From assembly GCF_022539665.2 (NCBI RefSeq), contig NC_081337.1, positions 5,556,679-5,620,678 on the forward strand: a stretch of DNA of 64,000 bases, in the 5' to 3' direction. Source of the stretch: Daphnia carinata (lineage: Eukaryota; Arthropoda; Branchiopoda; Diplostraca; Daphniidae). The notes under the pieces are model-generated. The model ran no database searches. It was not told where the DNA came from and was given only the letters and a program-made list of their open reading frames with translations. Position 1 is the first letter of the stretch, and the number at the start of each line of letters is the position of its first letter. Of the stretch, positions 45,371 through 60,300 are shown piece after piece. Position numbers and translations under genes: made by a program.

Positions 45371-48300
45371 TTAGCTGAGTTTGGGCTTGGATGGCAGCGG
45401 CGGCGGCTGAGGCGGTTGCGCAGGTACGGGCAGGGCCGTTGATGTGGACGCTCCCGCGGGAGAAGTGGCTGTCCACGTACCGGGAGAGGATCTCGAATGT
45501 GTGACACCACCAACTGCGGCAGAATTAGTTGCAGCCGACCCTCCGCCGATGCTGCCGTAAGTCGATTCCGGATGCAGAAACTGCTGTCGTCGTTGTAACT
45601 CGGTGCCGTTGCTTTCCGTCTGCGGCGGCTGAGACCAGCCGCTGGTAGCGCCACCGAACGGCGCATTATTGACAACGATCGGCAGGTAGCGTGAAATGGC
45701 CTCAGGCAGAGCTTCGAGCGTCTCCTGAAGTAAAGTCAGCTTCTCCTCCAACGTGCTGAGACGTTCCTCCATGACATCTTGTCGTGTGTTCATCTCAGAG
45801 ACGATTTCATAAACGGTGTTTTGAGTCTGAACGCCAAACGTTTGCAAAGACCATCAAAAAAAAAGAATGTAAAAGAAAAAAATTGGATGAGTTTTTTTTA
45901 AATTTGCATAGACGTGCATGTTCATTTCAGTCGGTTCGTTGCGTCCCAGTTTCGTGTGTTCTCCATTCACTTCCCTTCTGCCACATTCAGTCATCGCACA
46001 AGTCAGGCCACTAACAAATAATAAGAAACGAACAATCATTTCCATTTCAAATATTTTTTTTTTTATCTTCCTGAACTTCCGTTTTTTTTTTTTTTTTTTT
46101 TTGCTTTCATCCACTTTCAGCGGCCGACGTTAAAATGTCAATATTGGAAAGCATGGAATCAGAATGGAGAAACTCGAGATTGTTAGGAAAGGAAGCGGCT
46201 TTGATGGTCTAGGGACTTTGGGGCTGGCAAAGGCGGCGGTCAAATGAGCCGAGACGCACAGCCACTTTTGGAGACGCTGATGCAAATTGCTGAATGCGCA
46301 TTCTCAAACGATAACGCTACACGACAATGGAATACATTCAGACGCAAAACACAGCTGGAAATAAAACTTTCGATTGGAAAAACAAACAAAACACGGGGAT
46401 GAAATGCACAATCTACGAAGACGGAATGAAATAACATCTCTATGGAATAAGTGGAGGACATATTGGCTGCACCCTGGTCTATATATTTATCTGCGTCAAT
46501 CTACTCTGCGTCTATATGGGTATTGATTGACGTCAGCCCATCTCTGGCCATTCATCCATCAAATGCCGTGGCAATCCCCCTCGATTCCCCATATGGCCCA
46601 TACGCTAAGACGATTGAGATATGATGGCACAAAGGGAATTAGGGGTATACAAATAATGCTTCCTTATATATTTGGTCTCTCTACCAATGGTCTTAAAACG
46701 GAGCTAATACTATAACAGTACGTGAAAAAGGATGGCCCGCCTGCTCGGCTTTCTAACGGATCCGACAGTCTAAACATCGAGATTCGTTTCTTCTTCTTTT
46801 TTTTTAAAATGGAGCCGATAAAACTTGAAAGTCACTTGCTGTTCCGGTTCGGATGTAATCACATAACAGTGGGTTATTTCCACAAAGTGACACCCCAAAC
46901 AAAAAAAAAAGATTTATAAACGTCAAGATGCTTGACAATGCAATCAGACAACGACAAGAGTTAAACCCCCGGATGATTCCGTATGCTTCACTAGAAAAAA
47001 ACAAACATGAAAGACTTGTAAGAATGGAACGTGCTGGCTTTTAGGAACAGACGTGTCCCTGAGATACAGATCTCATCCAACGGGATTTACAGTGGCGCAA
47101 AAAAAAAAAAAAAATTGGCAAAACTACGTCAATGGTTGTGTTGCTTCCATTTTCGATAGGATCGAACTATTTCTTTTTTTTTTGAAAATAAAGAGAACCC
47201 TGTGCAATTGCGTCAGCACAAGCGAATCGAAACTGGGAAACGCCCACGTGACAAAGAAGAAAGAAAAGTGGGACAGTACCTTGGCCATATCCGTAATGGT
47301 ATTTGCGTTGTCCATCAGCTTGCGCTGGTCCATTTTGACCTTTCGCAGCGAGTAGATGGCCAGTAAGAACTTGCGCTGGTGCGTACGCACTCGACCGGGC
47401 ACGACGCGTTTCACCAGCTTCGTGTGCTTGTAGATGAGCCAAGTCTCCCGCAGGACGTTCGCCGCCGCGTTTTTGAGCTGCAAAAATATAGAAAACAAAT
47501 CGGGTCAACGAAGGAACTCGATTTAATGAGCGAATCTGATCCGACATCATTCAAAACGTTGGGCTATCCATTTCATGAAACGTCAGACACTTGGATGGTC
47601 GATTGCATCGTATTGGCTTTCACTCAACAGAACAAAAAACGTTGAAAAAAAAAAAAAGGAACACATCGTACCCTCTTGGTGAGTTGCGTGTCCATCATGA
47701 AGTTGTGGACGTGTTTCTCGGCGCGCGTCAGCTCCAATTTCCTCGAGACGACGGCCACGAGCAACGCCGTGCAGCCAGCACCCTTCAACATTGGATCAAT
47801 CCTCAATCAACTCTTTTTTGGCTGGTTGCACAAAGGGATGATTGGGGTACGAGCACGGAGTAGAAAGTACTCACCATGATGCCTGTAGTGACAGCGATAC
47901 CTCTACCGCAGTACGTGTTGGGCACAATATCCCCGTAGCCGACGCTCAGGAACGTGATGGCGATGAGCCACATGGTGTTGAGCAGATTGGCGTGCTCCTC
48001 GTCGTGGTACCTGCTTAAAAAAAAAACAAGTGAATCAAAAGGCACATCATTCAATTGTCTTTTTTTTTTTTTTTTAAGTGCTACGTACCGTTCGCATTGT
48101 CGCAGGGTCCAGCTGGCGATGATCCACAACGAGACCATGAAGACGAGTAGGACGGTGCCCGGACATATGGTCATCAACGTTTTCAGGACGAATCGCGTGT
48201 TGAAGTTGATGCGGTTGAGGGCGCCGATCGACCTCGACGAGGCGTCCGTAAAGAGTTTACTAATCAACGAGAATGAAACAAAAAAAAAAATTATGTCAAA

Positions 48301-51300
48301 GTTGATATCGGATCGATTATCTCGTTGCTAAACAATAGCTTTTCGTATATTTTTCGCGCGCATGTTTCCTGAAATCGAATGAATCGTTCATGAAGGAAAA
48401 GAGAAGGGGGGAAATGTCACGGCCAGTGACGTTCACAGACACACGTGACGCAAGCAAAAAAAAAAAAGAATGGCTTTTCTTACCTGTGAAGAAGCATGAC
48501 TCGGCAGATGAGGTAGAGTCTTAGGAACATGGGCAGACTAAGGGCCACGTCGACGGGGACCCACTTCGACCCGATGACGCCGCCGTGGTTGGCCAGCTTC
48601 GTCGTCCACAAAAAGTAATGTTCACCGGGAATGGGATGGACGGCGCAGATGACCAGCTCGAAGCTGATCTGGCTCATCCTTTGCCACGTCATGGCGATCC
48701 GCCAATCGTCCGCGCAGTTGTCAATCAGGAATAACTGCGCTCGGTCGCGGAAGGTGAACAAAAAAATAGAAATAAATAACAATGAACCATATAACATCAC
48801 GTCATCAAATGTTGTGAAACATGCCAAAAAAATTGGGAAAATCCAGCCATAAAAAACGTTAATGGACGTTACTAATAAAAATAAGACACGAAGGTCTACA
48901 ATTCAGCACAAGACACCATTGTTCGTCAACATAAAAGCGAACGGTGATCAATCGGACCGAAAAAAAGGGCGGGCTATGAAAGGAAAAATGGAAGGGATAA
49001 ATCAGTGGCTTGCTATATAGTAAATATCGATGATTTACGACTATTGTAGTCCCGAGCAAACGGAAACATGTTTTGGCTGCGCGATACAGCGCAACCTCCG
49101 TCGGCCAGACACATAAAAATACATAGGCCGTGTTTTTAACTTGATGTGTACTACTGATGGCCAGTTGACAAATGAACAAGCCCCCCAACAACAAATGTTG
49201 CCCTGTATTTTAGTCGCGCCGGGCACGTCCGCGCACTTATCAAAACTGGTGCCACCTAGTAACTTCCGCCTACACGGCCCTATGATTTTTTTAGTTTGAA
49301 AGTTGATGTCACACTATAAATAGGAACGGCCCAGCTATATATAGCAGTTTGAACTTATTATGACCCAACTTAATGGCAGCGCTGCTGCTGCTGCGTCTAC
49401 CCACTTCACGAGAATCTCGTTTGTCTTCGTCCATTTCTTTTCGTTTAGTAACTGACTGTCAGACACTTTCAACGAAGACAATCCTTTACTATCTCGCCCA
49501 CAATTTTTGGATGCCACACGATCGTATCCCACACATTGTAGACATTTGCTTTCATTCTTCGGATTATTGGCATGAAAGAAGACGAATGCCTTGTGTATAC
49601 AAAGAGAAACAAAAGAGAGAAAAGTAGGATAGCGTTGGCTTGTGCATGAGAGAAAGTGTATATCTATCGCGATGGCAAGTGTTGGCTCCCTCATCGATCT
49701 GATCCCGTTCTCTTTCGCCTATCGCATAGCCCACTTGACTAGGCTTTGCCAACACTGCGTGTTGCTTAGATTTTCTTTGCGAGGCTTTGTCCATGTTGGT
49801 TGGAATGATTGCAGTATTCATTGCAAGTCTGGGGTCTGGGGAACGTCCAACAAACGCCAAAAGACGGGCTGCAATGCGAACGGGGAAAAAAAAAAAAAAA
49901 AAAATCAAACGGCCGTTTTTGACGCTTGGGAATGTGATGGCCTAGCCCCAATCTCTCTTATCCATTCGAATTAAGCCTCGGAGAGAAATAGGAAGAGAAA
50001 TAAGGTGAAACGATAGAGGGGAGGAGCCGCTGTGCTGGGAATGCAAAGATATTGATTGGAGGAGATCCAGGCCATGTTACGTATAGTTGTGTTAAGCGTG
50101 CAAACCCCATAAACCGGATTGCGGAAGAATAAAAACGGAATGCATCCCAAATAATTTATAGGCTAAACTGGAAAACGTAAGGGCGAACACGTACCTGGAC
50201 TTCTAAGGCGTGGTAGGCCACTATCAAACCCAAGAGAATCACCGTCGAGACTGATATCAACGTTTTCAAGGCGGTCGAATAAAATGATGCCTAGAAACGG
50301 TACATAACAAAATAAAAAGGCGAATGAATATAAAACTCGATCGTGTAACACACGAACTTAATTAGTTGAGCAGAAAACGAGGAATCAATAAAAAAGGATG
50401 GACGCGGGATGTAACGTTTCGTGTCGTTAGACTATCAACTGAATGAGACAAAAACACGCTCCAGCAGTAAACGTGAACTATTTTGTTGCACGCGTGACAT
50501 TCGTACAAAGACCGTCTTAATCTAAAAAAATATACATAGAAATGTCGTACTTTGGTGTAGACGCCGGCGCTGGCCAGCTCGTTCTCGATGACCATGATGA
50601 TGATGCCAAACATGCCGATGACAAGAGCGTAATCACTGATCCGTTTGCGCTTCTCGAAGAGCGCTTTCCTTCGGCCGAGACGGTATCCGACGTTCGGCCG
50701 GTTTTTGCCCATGGCCAGCGGCGTGACACCCATTCCTCCGCCGGTTGAAGACGAGGCGGCCATGACCTGTCCGACGCCGGATGCGCCACTTCCGACGGCT
50801 CCGGGCGTGCCAGTCGTGGCGATGCTAATGCCCCCCAAAGCGCTGGACTTGACGCCGCCGCTGCTGTTTCCTCCGACGCTAACGCTGACCTGCTGCTGCT
50901 GGTTGCACCGGTCCTCGGTGTAGCGCGGGTACTCCGAGTGGACGCTGACCAGCGCCGTGGTGGCCTCTTCGTTGCCGTCATTTCTGCTGCCACCGGTGGC
51001 TTTCATGGAAGAAGGTATCGACAGTGTGGACACCGGTTTCCGCAACTATTGTTTTGTTTTCAATTCAAAATGATGTGAACATAAAAAGGAAAAAAAGAAT
51101 AAATGCATTTTTCGTTATTGGTTTGGTCAATATCATAACAAAAGATATCAAGCTTTGTTTGGCAAAAACAAAAATTCAAGACATTGCTGGAAGCGAATGC
51201 TGGTAATCGATAATACATTTCTTTTTCCTTAGAACAACTACTACTAGATATATATTTAAAAAAAAAACGAACGTGCAAGAATAATCGAGCCAATAAGGGA

Positions 51301-54300
51301 TAGAAATGTACTTGGCAGAAATCGAAAGCAGCGAGCTGGATTTGTGGAGCTTTTCGAGTATTTTTTTTTTCCATCACAGCAAAGAAACATGCAGGTGACA
51401 TATCAAGAATTGAAAAATGATTTCACGCTACTACAGTTCACTTGACCGACCGACCAACGTGAGACCAACGCACCGTTGAATAAATCCGATTCAATTCTAG
51501 TCGGACGATGAAATATTATTTAAGACTACTTCAATTCTCAAGAGCTATCGGCCGTGGTTTTATGCATTAAATACTATCTGCGTGAAAGACACGAAACCAA
51601 AGTGGATCAAAAGCGTCTTAGGCAGCTTCTCCGACAACAAATAACTGCAGCTGTCACTTAAAATCTCGTACGATTCACACACGCCTTTTCTTTTCACGTT
51701 GAAATCATCAACGATTTTTGAACAGGCTGTGATGTCTTTTGAATAAGCCCCCCGTTTTCTTTTTCCTCAAAGGAAAACATCCAAAATGTAAAGTTATGAA
51801 AAGAGAAAGAAAAATAAGAATGACAGCTGTGCTACTCTGAATTCGGTAGACTGAAAAAGAAACGCATTTCTTTTTAAAAAAAGGGGGCAATGGGAGGAAC
51901 TGAGTTGACTGGGTCCCTACAGCCACTTGACAGTTGCCTTTTGCTACCAAGTTTGACTTCTTTTGCTCTCGATCCTATATACAGCTATGACGAAGTATAT
52001 CAAGGTCTGAACCGAAAAATAAGGAGCGATGAGTTCGCATGTGCTCCTACAACAGACAAGCCCTGCACGAGTGGTCTATTAATAAATGTTTGTTCAGGAG
52101 GGAGAGGGGCACCGGCTCCCGAACGCCAAGAGGCCCTTCTTGTATCCTCAACAAGTTCTTCTTTCCCTCCAAAGTCACGTGAAATCAGTTTGGGGGCCTA
52201 TTTTTTTTTTTTTTTACTTGTTTGGCCAACTGAACGGACGGGGGGTGCTAAGGATAGACGGAAAGAAACAAGAGACCGTCCGTCTGTATGTTTATTAAAG
52301 GTATATTATTAGCCGGCTAACAATGCTACGTCAAAACATACGAAAAAAACAAAGAACCTTGGCGTAGTTTGTTCGACGTTTTCACCCTGGCAGTTTTTCA
52401 TTCCCTTCGATTTGTTTCTTTCCGATTGTAGACAAGACGACGATAGACCAACACAACTTTTCGAGGATGAAACCTGTTTCGAAACTACGCAGATAATCCA
52501 AAGTTTCACGTGTACACGAAGAAAAGCTAACAAGTTTAATGCTGTTCGCATGTCAACTAGTGAAACGTCGTCTGCTTGACAACAACGCCTGAGGCTGCGT
52601 TTCGATATCCATATCGATCACGGGGATAAAAACAAAAGAACAGCAAGAAAACAAATCAAACAATATAACTCACTTAGGCTTAAAGTTTCATCTTTCTATG
52701 TACATAACAAGGTCCTCTAACTCTGCCGAGTGACTGACAGTAGTGTTTTATCAACAAAACGAAACTTAAAAACGAGGGTTGGGGGGAACAACAAACACAA
52801 AATGGCGACATGGGCAACAAGAAGACAAGGTGATTGACTTGCGTGAAATGTAAAGTGCGTTGGCTGTCGTGCGTCATGTGCAGAGTTCACCATCGAACGT
52901 GTAAATAAAAATAACAAGAGGAATACAGCAGCGCCAATCTACCGATAACGATCCATTAAACTAACATTCGCCTTTGTTTTGTGCACGTTCTTCTCTTCTT
53001 AGAAATTCTTCTTTATCAATAATGTGGGCTATTAAATATTTTGCCATCTATATACGCGGGGACGATAGTGCGGGTGGTGTTGATGTAACTGATCGGATAT
53101 GATTTGCTCAGTAGCAGCCTGACGGGAAACGAACTACTGTAGTTGGATTGAAACAAACTAAAAAGAGACAACCACAAACCGAATAACAACAACAACAATT
53201 GTGGGGGAGAGGGAGTTGGGAAAGAATGGAATATATATATATATATAGGGCCGAACGATTTTTTGATTATCAACGCGCACCGTAATGCAGACGGGCGGAA
53301 CGACCGCACTGGTGGCTAAGACTTGACCGGCCACCGTCGACGGAGTCAGCGTTTCGGAGGCGGCGTCGGTGTAGGCGCGCCGAAAGCGGGATCGGCGGAT
53401 TTTCGTCGCCGACTGCAGCTGTATATATTTATGACACACACACACACACTTACTTGTTTATGTACTCACGAATAAGTATAAGAGAAAATAGATTTATCTA
53501 AACGTAATAGAGGCAAGCTATTTAGGATGGGATTTGTTATGCGGGCTTTAAAAAAAAGGAAACCCACTTGTATACAAACACCTCTCGAAAAATCATCAAC
53601 GTTGGAAAGAAGAAGAAAGAAGAAAGAAATTGTTTGGGTTGTTTACTTTCGACTTCCAGAACACTTTCCCTTTTTCGAATTACGATCGGTAATGAATTCG
53701 AGCGCAAACTAAAACTATACACGTATTCGATGAACCTGTGGTCATTCCTGTGTGTATCGATCCGTACCACAATCAAAACAAAGTTTGTGGTTTTGAAAGA
53801 ATTGCAAAAATAAGAAAAATAGATCCAAACAAGAAAAGCAGACGATGTTTGCGACTATCGTCGTGTAGCAACGGGCTCTTACCGATTACCAAATCAAAAA
53901 CGAATACGAAATGATTCAGATGCGCTACACTTTCGACTGTCACGATCACTATTGAAGACGGGCAAAGACTGTGTAAGCCCGGAACATTTTTTTTTAAGGC
54001 CCAAAGATTCCCCCACGTTCCAGTTAAAATGTCAAACGAAAGACTCGCCAATCATCGCAATAATAAATGCAAAAAAAAAAAAATAAACGAAATGCATATC
54101 GTTGGGCGGTTGGTACGTTGGAGACAAAGCGGATTGTAAAGAAATAAAAAAAAGAAGCACCCGGAAACAAGGAAAGAAGAGGGTAAAAAAAAATTGAAAC
54201 AAACCACACAACATAAAAAGAAGGAAATAGAAATCCACAGGACTGTGTAGACTCTCCTTTTTGATGTCTACATGATTTATTCATTCACTGAGTCTAAAAT

Positions 54301-57300
54301 TGAAATATTCACCCCTCTCTTTTTTTTTATTATTTTCTTAACTTTTCATACGTCTATTTCACTTATTCTCCCTTGTCTTCTCCCGTCCCAAATCCACTGA
54401 CCATAAAAATAGGGTTTCGAGAAAACTGCCAACATTCATTATTCAACGCATATTCGATCGCCTTATTTTTTTTTCTGCGTCGCTTTAAACAAGGTGAACT
54501 CACGTTCTAGGGGTGGGAAAACGGCCAAATGATGTCACAAAAAAACATTCCGTTGGGCCGTTAGGTCTCCATTAGCGACGACAACGTTCGATACCCATTC
54601 TTATACATGGTTTGGTTCTACACGACTTCTTACTAACGTGCACCGACGGACTAGCTCAACCATCCACTTCCCAAACTTTCTTCGCATTTTCTTTTATCTT
54701 TTCATCTTTTTTGTTCCTTTTTTTTTGCCTTGTCGAGTCGCATCATCTCTCTGTCGCACGGGCAAAAATGTCGTGTGTGGTATGTGCAGTATATGTCATT
54801 TGCGCTAGACTGAACAGCCAGGGCACACGCACCAGCCGATGGGCGTTTTGTGTTTTTTGTTTATTGCTATTGTGGTCCATCTTCGTGCTTCTTTCTTCTT
54901 CCGTTCTTATATCATCAGTTTATTCGCTCGTCTCTTTTGTTCCGTCATTCTCGTTTGACTCTTCTCGCAGATATATGGAGGTTACGACACTATGTATACA
55001 TAGACCGATCGATCGAATGATGGCTGACGGGCAAACCTTGCCGTATTTCCAAGGACATCCCAGCACGGCGGCCTGGCTTTTCATCTCTTTACCCTTATTT
55101 CACGAGATTCTTTCACGTTTTTTTTTTTTTCAGGTCACGCCCAAACGAATTCGAACGCACTCGGCAACAGCCGTAGCGTTCGTCATTGAATATGACGTCA
55201 TTTACAAAGTAGATGGGAAAACAAAAGTTAACGAACAAATGGGCATCAAAAGAAAGGATGTGCTAGTTTGAGCCCAGGTGCAACTAGGCCGCAGCACAGT
55301 AACACGTAAGAGCACTTAGCAAATGAACGTGATACCGAGCTCGTTCAATCCTGCTTCTTCAAAACAAAACAAAAAACGACATTATTGTTCTTCTCTTTCG
55401 TGTGTTGCTCTCACGAAACATTAAATCAGGTGCAAAAAGGTTTTAAAGGTTTCTTTTTGGTTCGACAACGGACAACATCAACGACCAGCTCTGTTGATTA
55501 CATCCATCGCTTAATTAATTCATCTCCTGCACCTTTAGTTTCGCTCTGCTAACACGTCCGTACAATCCTGCGTATCCACGCAAATCAGAATCGCCATTAA
55601 AAAGCCAATTTCAGTTAGCGAGACATGTAGAGAAAAAAAAAAAAAAAAAAGAGCAAATGAAAGGGTTTCGTGTGAATGACGAGAAGTGAAATTTCACGAT
55701 GAGCGGAGCATCCCGTACGGAAGGTACGCTGTATAAACGACAGTTGTCTATAGAGCTACAGGGGAGAAAAAGTAAAGTTGCAAACGGGGATGGAAGTTGG
55801 ACTCGTGTTGTGGTGGTTTCTAAAGCAAAAGCAGAAATGAACTAATCAACGCAGGTCGTCCATCACGAACCCAAATGCGTTACTCTTAATTGAGTCGTGC
55901 GCTTCAGATCGAGCACTCTGCTTGCTTTTGCCCTCGTCAAAAACTCGTTCCTATACGACAGTGACGTCTTTTTAATTTTAAAAAAGGTCATACTATTCTA
56001 TCTCCAGCTCTTACACTTGTACAGCTTTACAAAGCTTACGGCAATCCGGAAGGGTCCGGACAAACTTGACTTTTAGCATTTTTGGACTGTACACACATTT
56101 TCTTATTCCTTCGTTGCTAACAGCGGGTTTAACATTCTCTTTTGCCATGGGATGGCTGACGGATGAATGCCCAGAAAAGATGATGGGCATCCGGAATGAA
56201 CAAAAAAAGGAAGAGCGATCGAGACGGATAGGCTGGTTCCGACTCTTCACTCGAACAACGTTTCTTTTGTAAAAGGGAACGCATCCATCCGAACGCTATT
56301 CTTTGACGGCCACATTGCTGCTGCTGTGCGCGCTTTTTAGTTAATATAAGTGATGAAAAACATGGTTGTAGTAACAGCACAGGGGAAAAGAATCGTCGTT
56401 CACAAGTCCATCCATCTCTTTGCTGGGCGAGAAGAAGTGCTTCGCAAAAAACACAACGGCTAAAACGAAATACAGTGTTAAAAAGAAAGGAGGCAACGAA
56501 TGGCACTGTAATGTACCAAGGATTGGCCGTCCTACATTTTTGCGCTTTTTATTTTCTGAGTGCGTTTCCTTCCTGTTTTTGTTTTTTTTTTAAAAAAAAA
56601 CAAAAAACTTTTGTTTCTTTCATTAAAGACGCAAGAGAGCGCGGGCTATTTTTGAATATCCAAATCGATTTTGTTCTTTCTCTGTTGTTCGCACTCGTCC
56701 GTTTCTTTTGTCCAGAGTGACGCCATTGACGCTCTCTGCAATTGCATATTACCCGTCGAAAGAATGGACCCAACGATACGGTAACAAAAAAAAAAAAAGA
56801 AAAATAGAAAGCCAATCGCCAGGAAATGGAAACGTCAAATGAACTGGAAGACTATCGAAACGGACGGAGAAAATCATTGACCTTGTTGATGAACTTTTGG
56901 CCGGCTGCCTTTCTACTTTCCATGCTATATTTGCCGACAGCCTATATAATACATTGACATGAAGGGCCACTTTAGAGAGTCCCTCTCCCTTTTTTTTTTT
57001 TATTATGGCATAGTCGTGTTGGCTGAGGATTTAATCAAGAAAGAAAGGCGGGGATGTAAAGAGAGAGAGCTTGCTGATGATTCCATGCGCCATTTCGCCG
57101 CAAAATTCCACCATTCGACGCTACTTTTTCCTTCCTTTTCTCCTTCAACTGCGACTATCTACCGCCCACTCATCCGTGTCTGTTCCGACTGTCTTTCCAT
57201 TTCTTTTTCTCCCTTTCTTATATCCAACTAAAGAGCGGCGAGCAGCGCGCCAAGACCGTGAATTATGGTAGGCCACAAATCGTCCTCTCTTTTTTTGGCA

Positions 57301-60300
57301 GCGAAAAAGAGTCGGCCAACGCGCACAGCCGCGAATGTATAAGATAAGCGGAATAAACCCCCCTCACCGTCCACCAGCGCAAGCTCTTTCCGAATCGATT
57401 TCGGGCCGTTTGTTGTTGTTGTTCGTCTCTCAGTTTGAATCATCCTTTCAGCTCTCTGTGTGGCTTGAGTACGTGCCTACGTTAGATGGCCGCATTACAA
57501 TGTACGACGTAATAATTGTAATTTCTACACCCTTCTACTGACAATGCTGTATATTAACGCTAGTATATATATATATATGTGCCATTAGCAAATCGACGTG
57601 GTGTGGTTTACCCTCGGAACAATACGAAATTCGCATCGCTAGTTCCTCTTTTCTCCGCATCGTGTTTACCGAGCTGTTCGTTTTGCCAATTATCTCACGC
57701 ATTGTCGAGGAAAATGAAAGGAGGAGGGACGGGGGTGAAGCTAGTAAAGTGGTTAGAATAATCAGCCTAATCGATTGTGCTAGCCAATAATCCAAGATCT
57801 AGGCAGATATGGCCGTGCAACGCCTCAAAACAAATGCCACTGGCAATAGCGAAGACTTACACATTTGATGGCGAATTTCTAATTTCTATTCACATTACGA
57901 TCGTCACGTCTTTAATTACGTTGATTATGAAAGTCTGAGATCCTTTTAGCGGTCCTCGACGCACTGTAGGCCTGCCATTCAAAAATCGTTGGATTTCTAT
58001 AGCGCGTGAAAGAGATAAGACGAAGGTGATGCCCTTTTTCTCTCTTTCTAGACGTCACAAACGTACGACTGCTGCATGGAATTACTTGTAAGATGAACGC
58101 GTGGGGAGACAACTCGGTGGGAAAAAAGGGCACTTTACAAGCGCAACAGAACGCAGTAAACTAAAAAAAAAAAAAAAGCCTGTTCCATCCGCTATATGCA
58201 TATATATAGGATATGGAAGGAGGCAATTCAAACGTTATACACGCTATGCACTTGCCGAGAAGAGCCTTTAGGAAACTCACGAAAACTCGAAAAGAAAGAA
58301 AAGGTCTGAAAAGATGGGAACGAGGCAAGCGCGAAAGAGGGCAAGCTAGCGGATTTGCATTTCGCTTCTGGCCATGTACTTGAATAGAAGACAAATTTGA
58401 GAGAGACGCCGCAATAGACATAGTGGTCTAGCATACTTACCACAGTACATCACCCATCCCTCCCATTCCCCGCATCCGCTTTTTTTTAACTCGCAATTGA
58501 GGGCCGTCGCTGTGTGTCAAGAGGCTGCACAGATTCCAGTAGAAAAAAACGAGATAAGAAATGTACGTTGAAACATCGGCACTGCGTCAATGCCACGTAG
58601 GCATAGTTCCCCCTTTCTCTAATGGCCAGTGGCATAGAGAGGCAGATGGAACAAAAAAAAAAAAAAAAAGAAACGTACACGCACACAAAGGCACACATAG
58701 TCTAGAGACAGGACAAATATATGCAACGGCGGTGAAGAAGACCCGTCGTGAACGTCAAAGCTCACGAGATTGGCGCTCGCGGGAGCAATCTAATTATCTC
58801 CTCTACACGTAAAGAGAGAGAGAGAGAGAGGCACGGTAAAAATATGATGGCCAGGATGAAAAGAGAGAAAATACAAAAGGAAGAAAAGGCAAGTCCTTTA
58901 ACGAAATTATCAAGCAGCTGGCATCGTTTTGTGTACGTGCAATCGGCCAGCAAGTTACTGACGAATGAAATCAGTGGGCGCGCCTCATCGCGTTTGGCCA
59001 TCTCTTCTGACTGGCAAGTTGAGCGCGTGAAAGATAACAGCGAGAAATAAAAGTTGGCCCTGCGCGGTCCCAAACGGCCAAAAGTGGTTGGCTTAGAAAT
59101 TGAGAACAGACGAATGGAACAAAGTCGATTTCGTTGACGTCGCCCCCCCCCCTCTTGTAACTCCATCGACCCGTTTTCTACCTCCTTTGTTCGATGATAA
59201 GCCCACAACATTATGCAAATCAACAGTCCGACCGCGGACTAAAATGTATAAGCCCGCGAAGGAGGGGGCCTTCTTCGGTATCGGCAATGGTTGTCATTTG
59301 ATTTTGTACTTCTTCTCGTGTTTTACATACGATAACTTGTACACGGAAGTCGGAAATTTATTCACCCACGGACACGAACAAGGAGGAAAAAAGATGCGCA
59401 CGCACTTGATTATTACTCTATGCACAAGTTTTGTGACTGCATTATTCATGACAGCGCAGGATCAAAGGCATCACGAGTCGGAATAAAAACGCCAAAATCA
59501 AAATAATAGCATGTAAAGAAGAGATTCATCAACTTTGGATTTGCCTTTTGTCTGTTCGCAGTATAGATTTCTTTCGTTGGGCCTGTTTGTTTCTCGCAAA
59601 CAACATCCCGCGTTTTGTCTAACGTGCAATGCAAACTGCGCACATAAATACCAAACTTATTGAGGCTGGCGATTCAACGAACGGCGCATAATGTTGTACA
59701 CTTTGCGAGTCATGGAACAGAAAGATAAAGAAACTTTGCCGGCCTCGACTCCTATTTAAATATCCAATTTCATTCCCCCCCCAGCTTGTTTGCAATTCTT
59801 TTTGAAGCTTCTTCTTATCTTTTCGGATGTTGGGTCGCAGAAAAATAACCGACGAAGGCAACGGAGGGAAACGCTGGTACGAAAAGAACAGCAAACGAGA
59901 AGTTGGTGCCATTTGTTTAGCTAAAATAGAGACATGTCACATTATGTAGTTTCTTTTTGTTTATCGATGAGTGTTCCCTCCCCGAAAGAGAAAGGGATGA
60001 ACTGTTGTCGGTGCAGTTTTTTCTTTTATAGCTCGCAGGCTCCGTTTTGTCGATGGATAATAAGGAAATGTTGGTCGTATATTTTGTCGATCTCAGATTG
60101 TGTCACTGACTCTTTCCAAAGTTGAATGCATTCAACGTAATTCCAACTGAGTCGGCCAACGCCCTTTCCAGCTTTGACATCAATTCTTAAGACGTAATCC
60201 CAACGAAAAGCCAAAAAGAAATTCCTAACCATCAATAGCATTAGACTGACTGTTGGTATTCTTTCGTGTCCGTCTCATTATTATCTAGCTCTTTCCTGAT

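Noticed and set aside
54612..55271. Longest plus-strand open frame in the SK intron region (219 codons)
   Set aside because: It starts with TTG, is dominated by Phe, Ser and Leu from T-rich DNA, and shows no domain or homologous block.
59143..59152. Run of ten C, considered as a G-quadruplex part
   Set aside because: It is a single tract only, without neighbouring G/C runs at the needed spacing.
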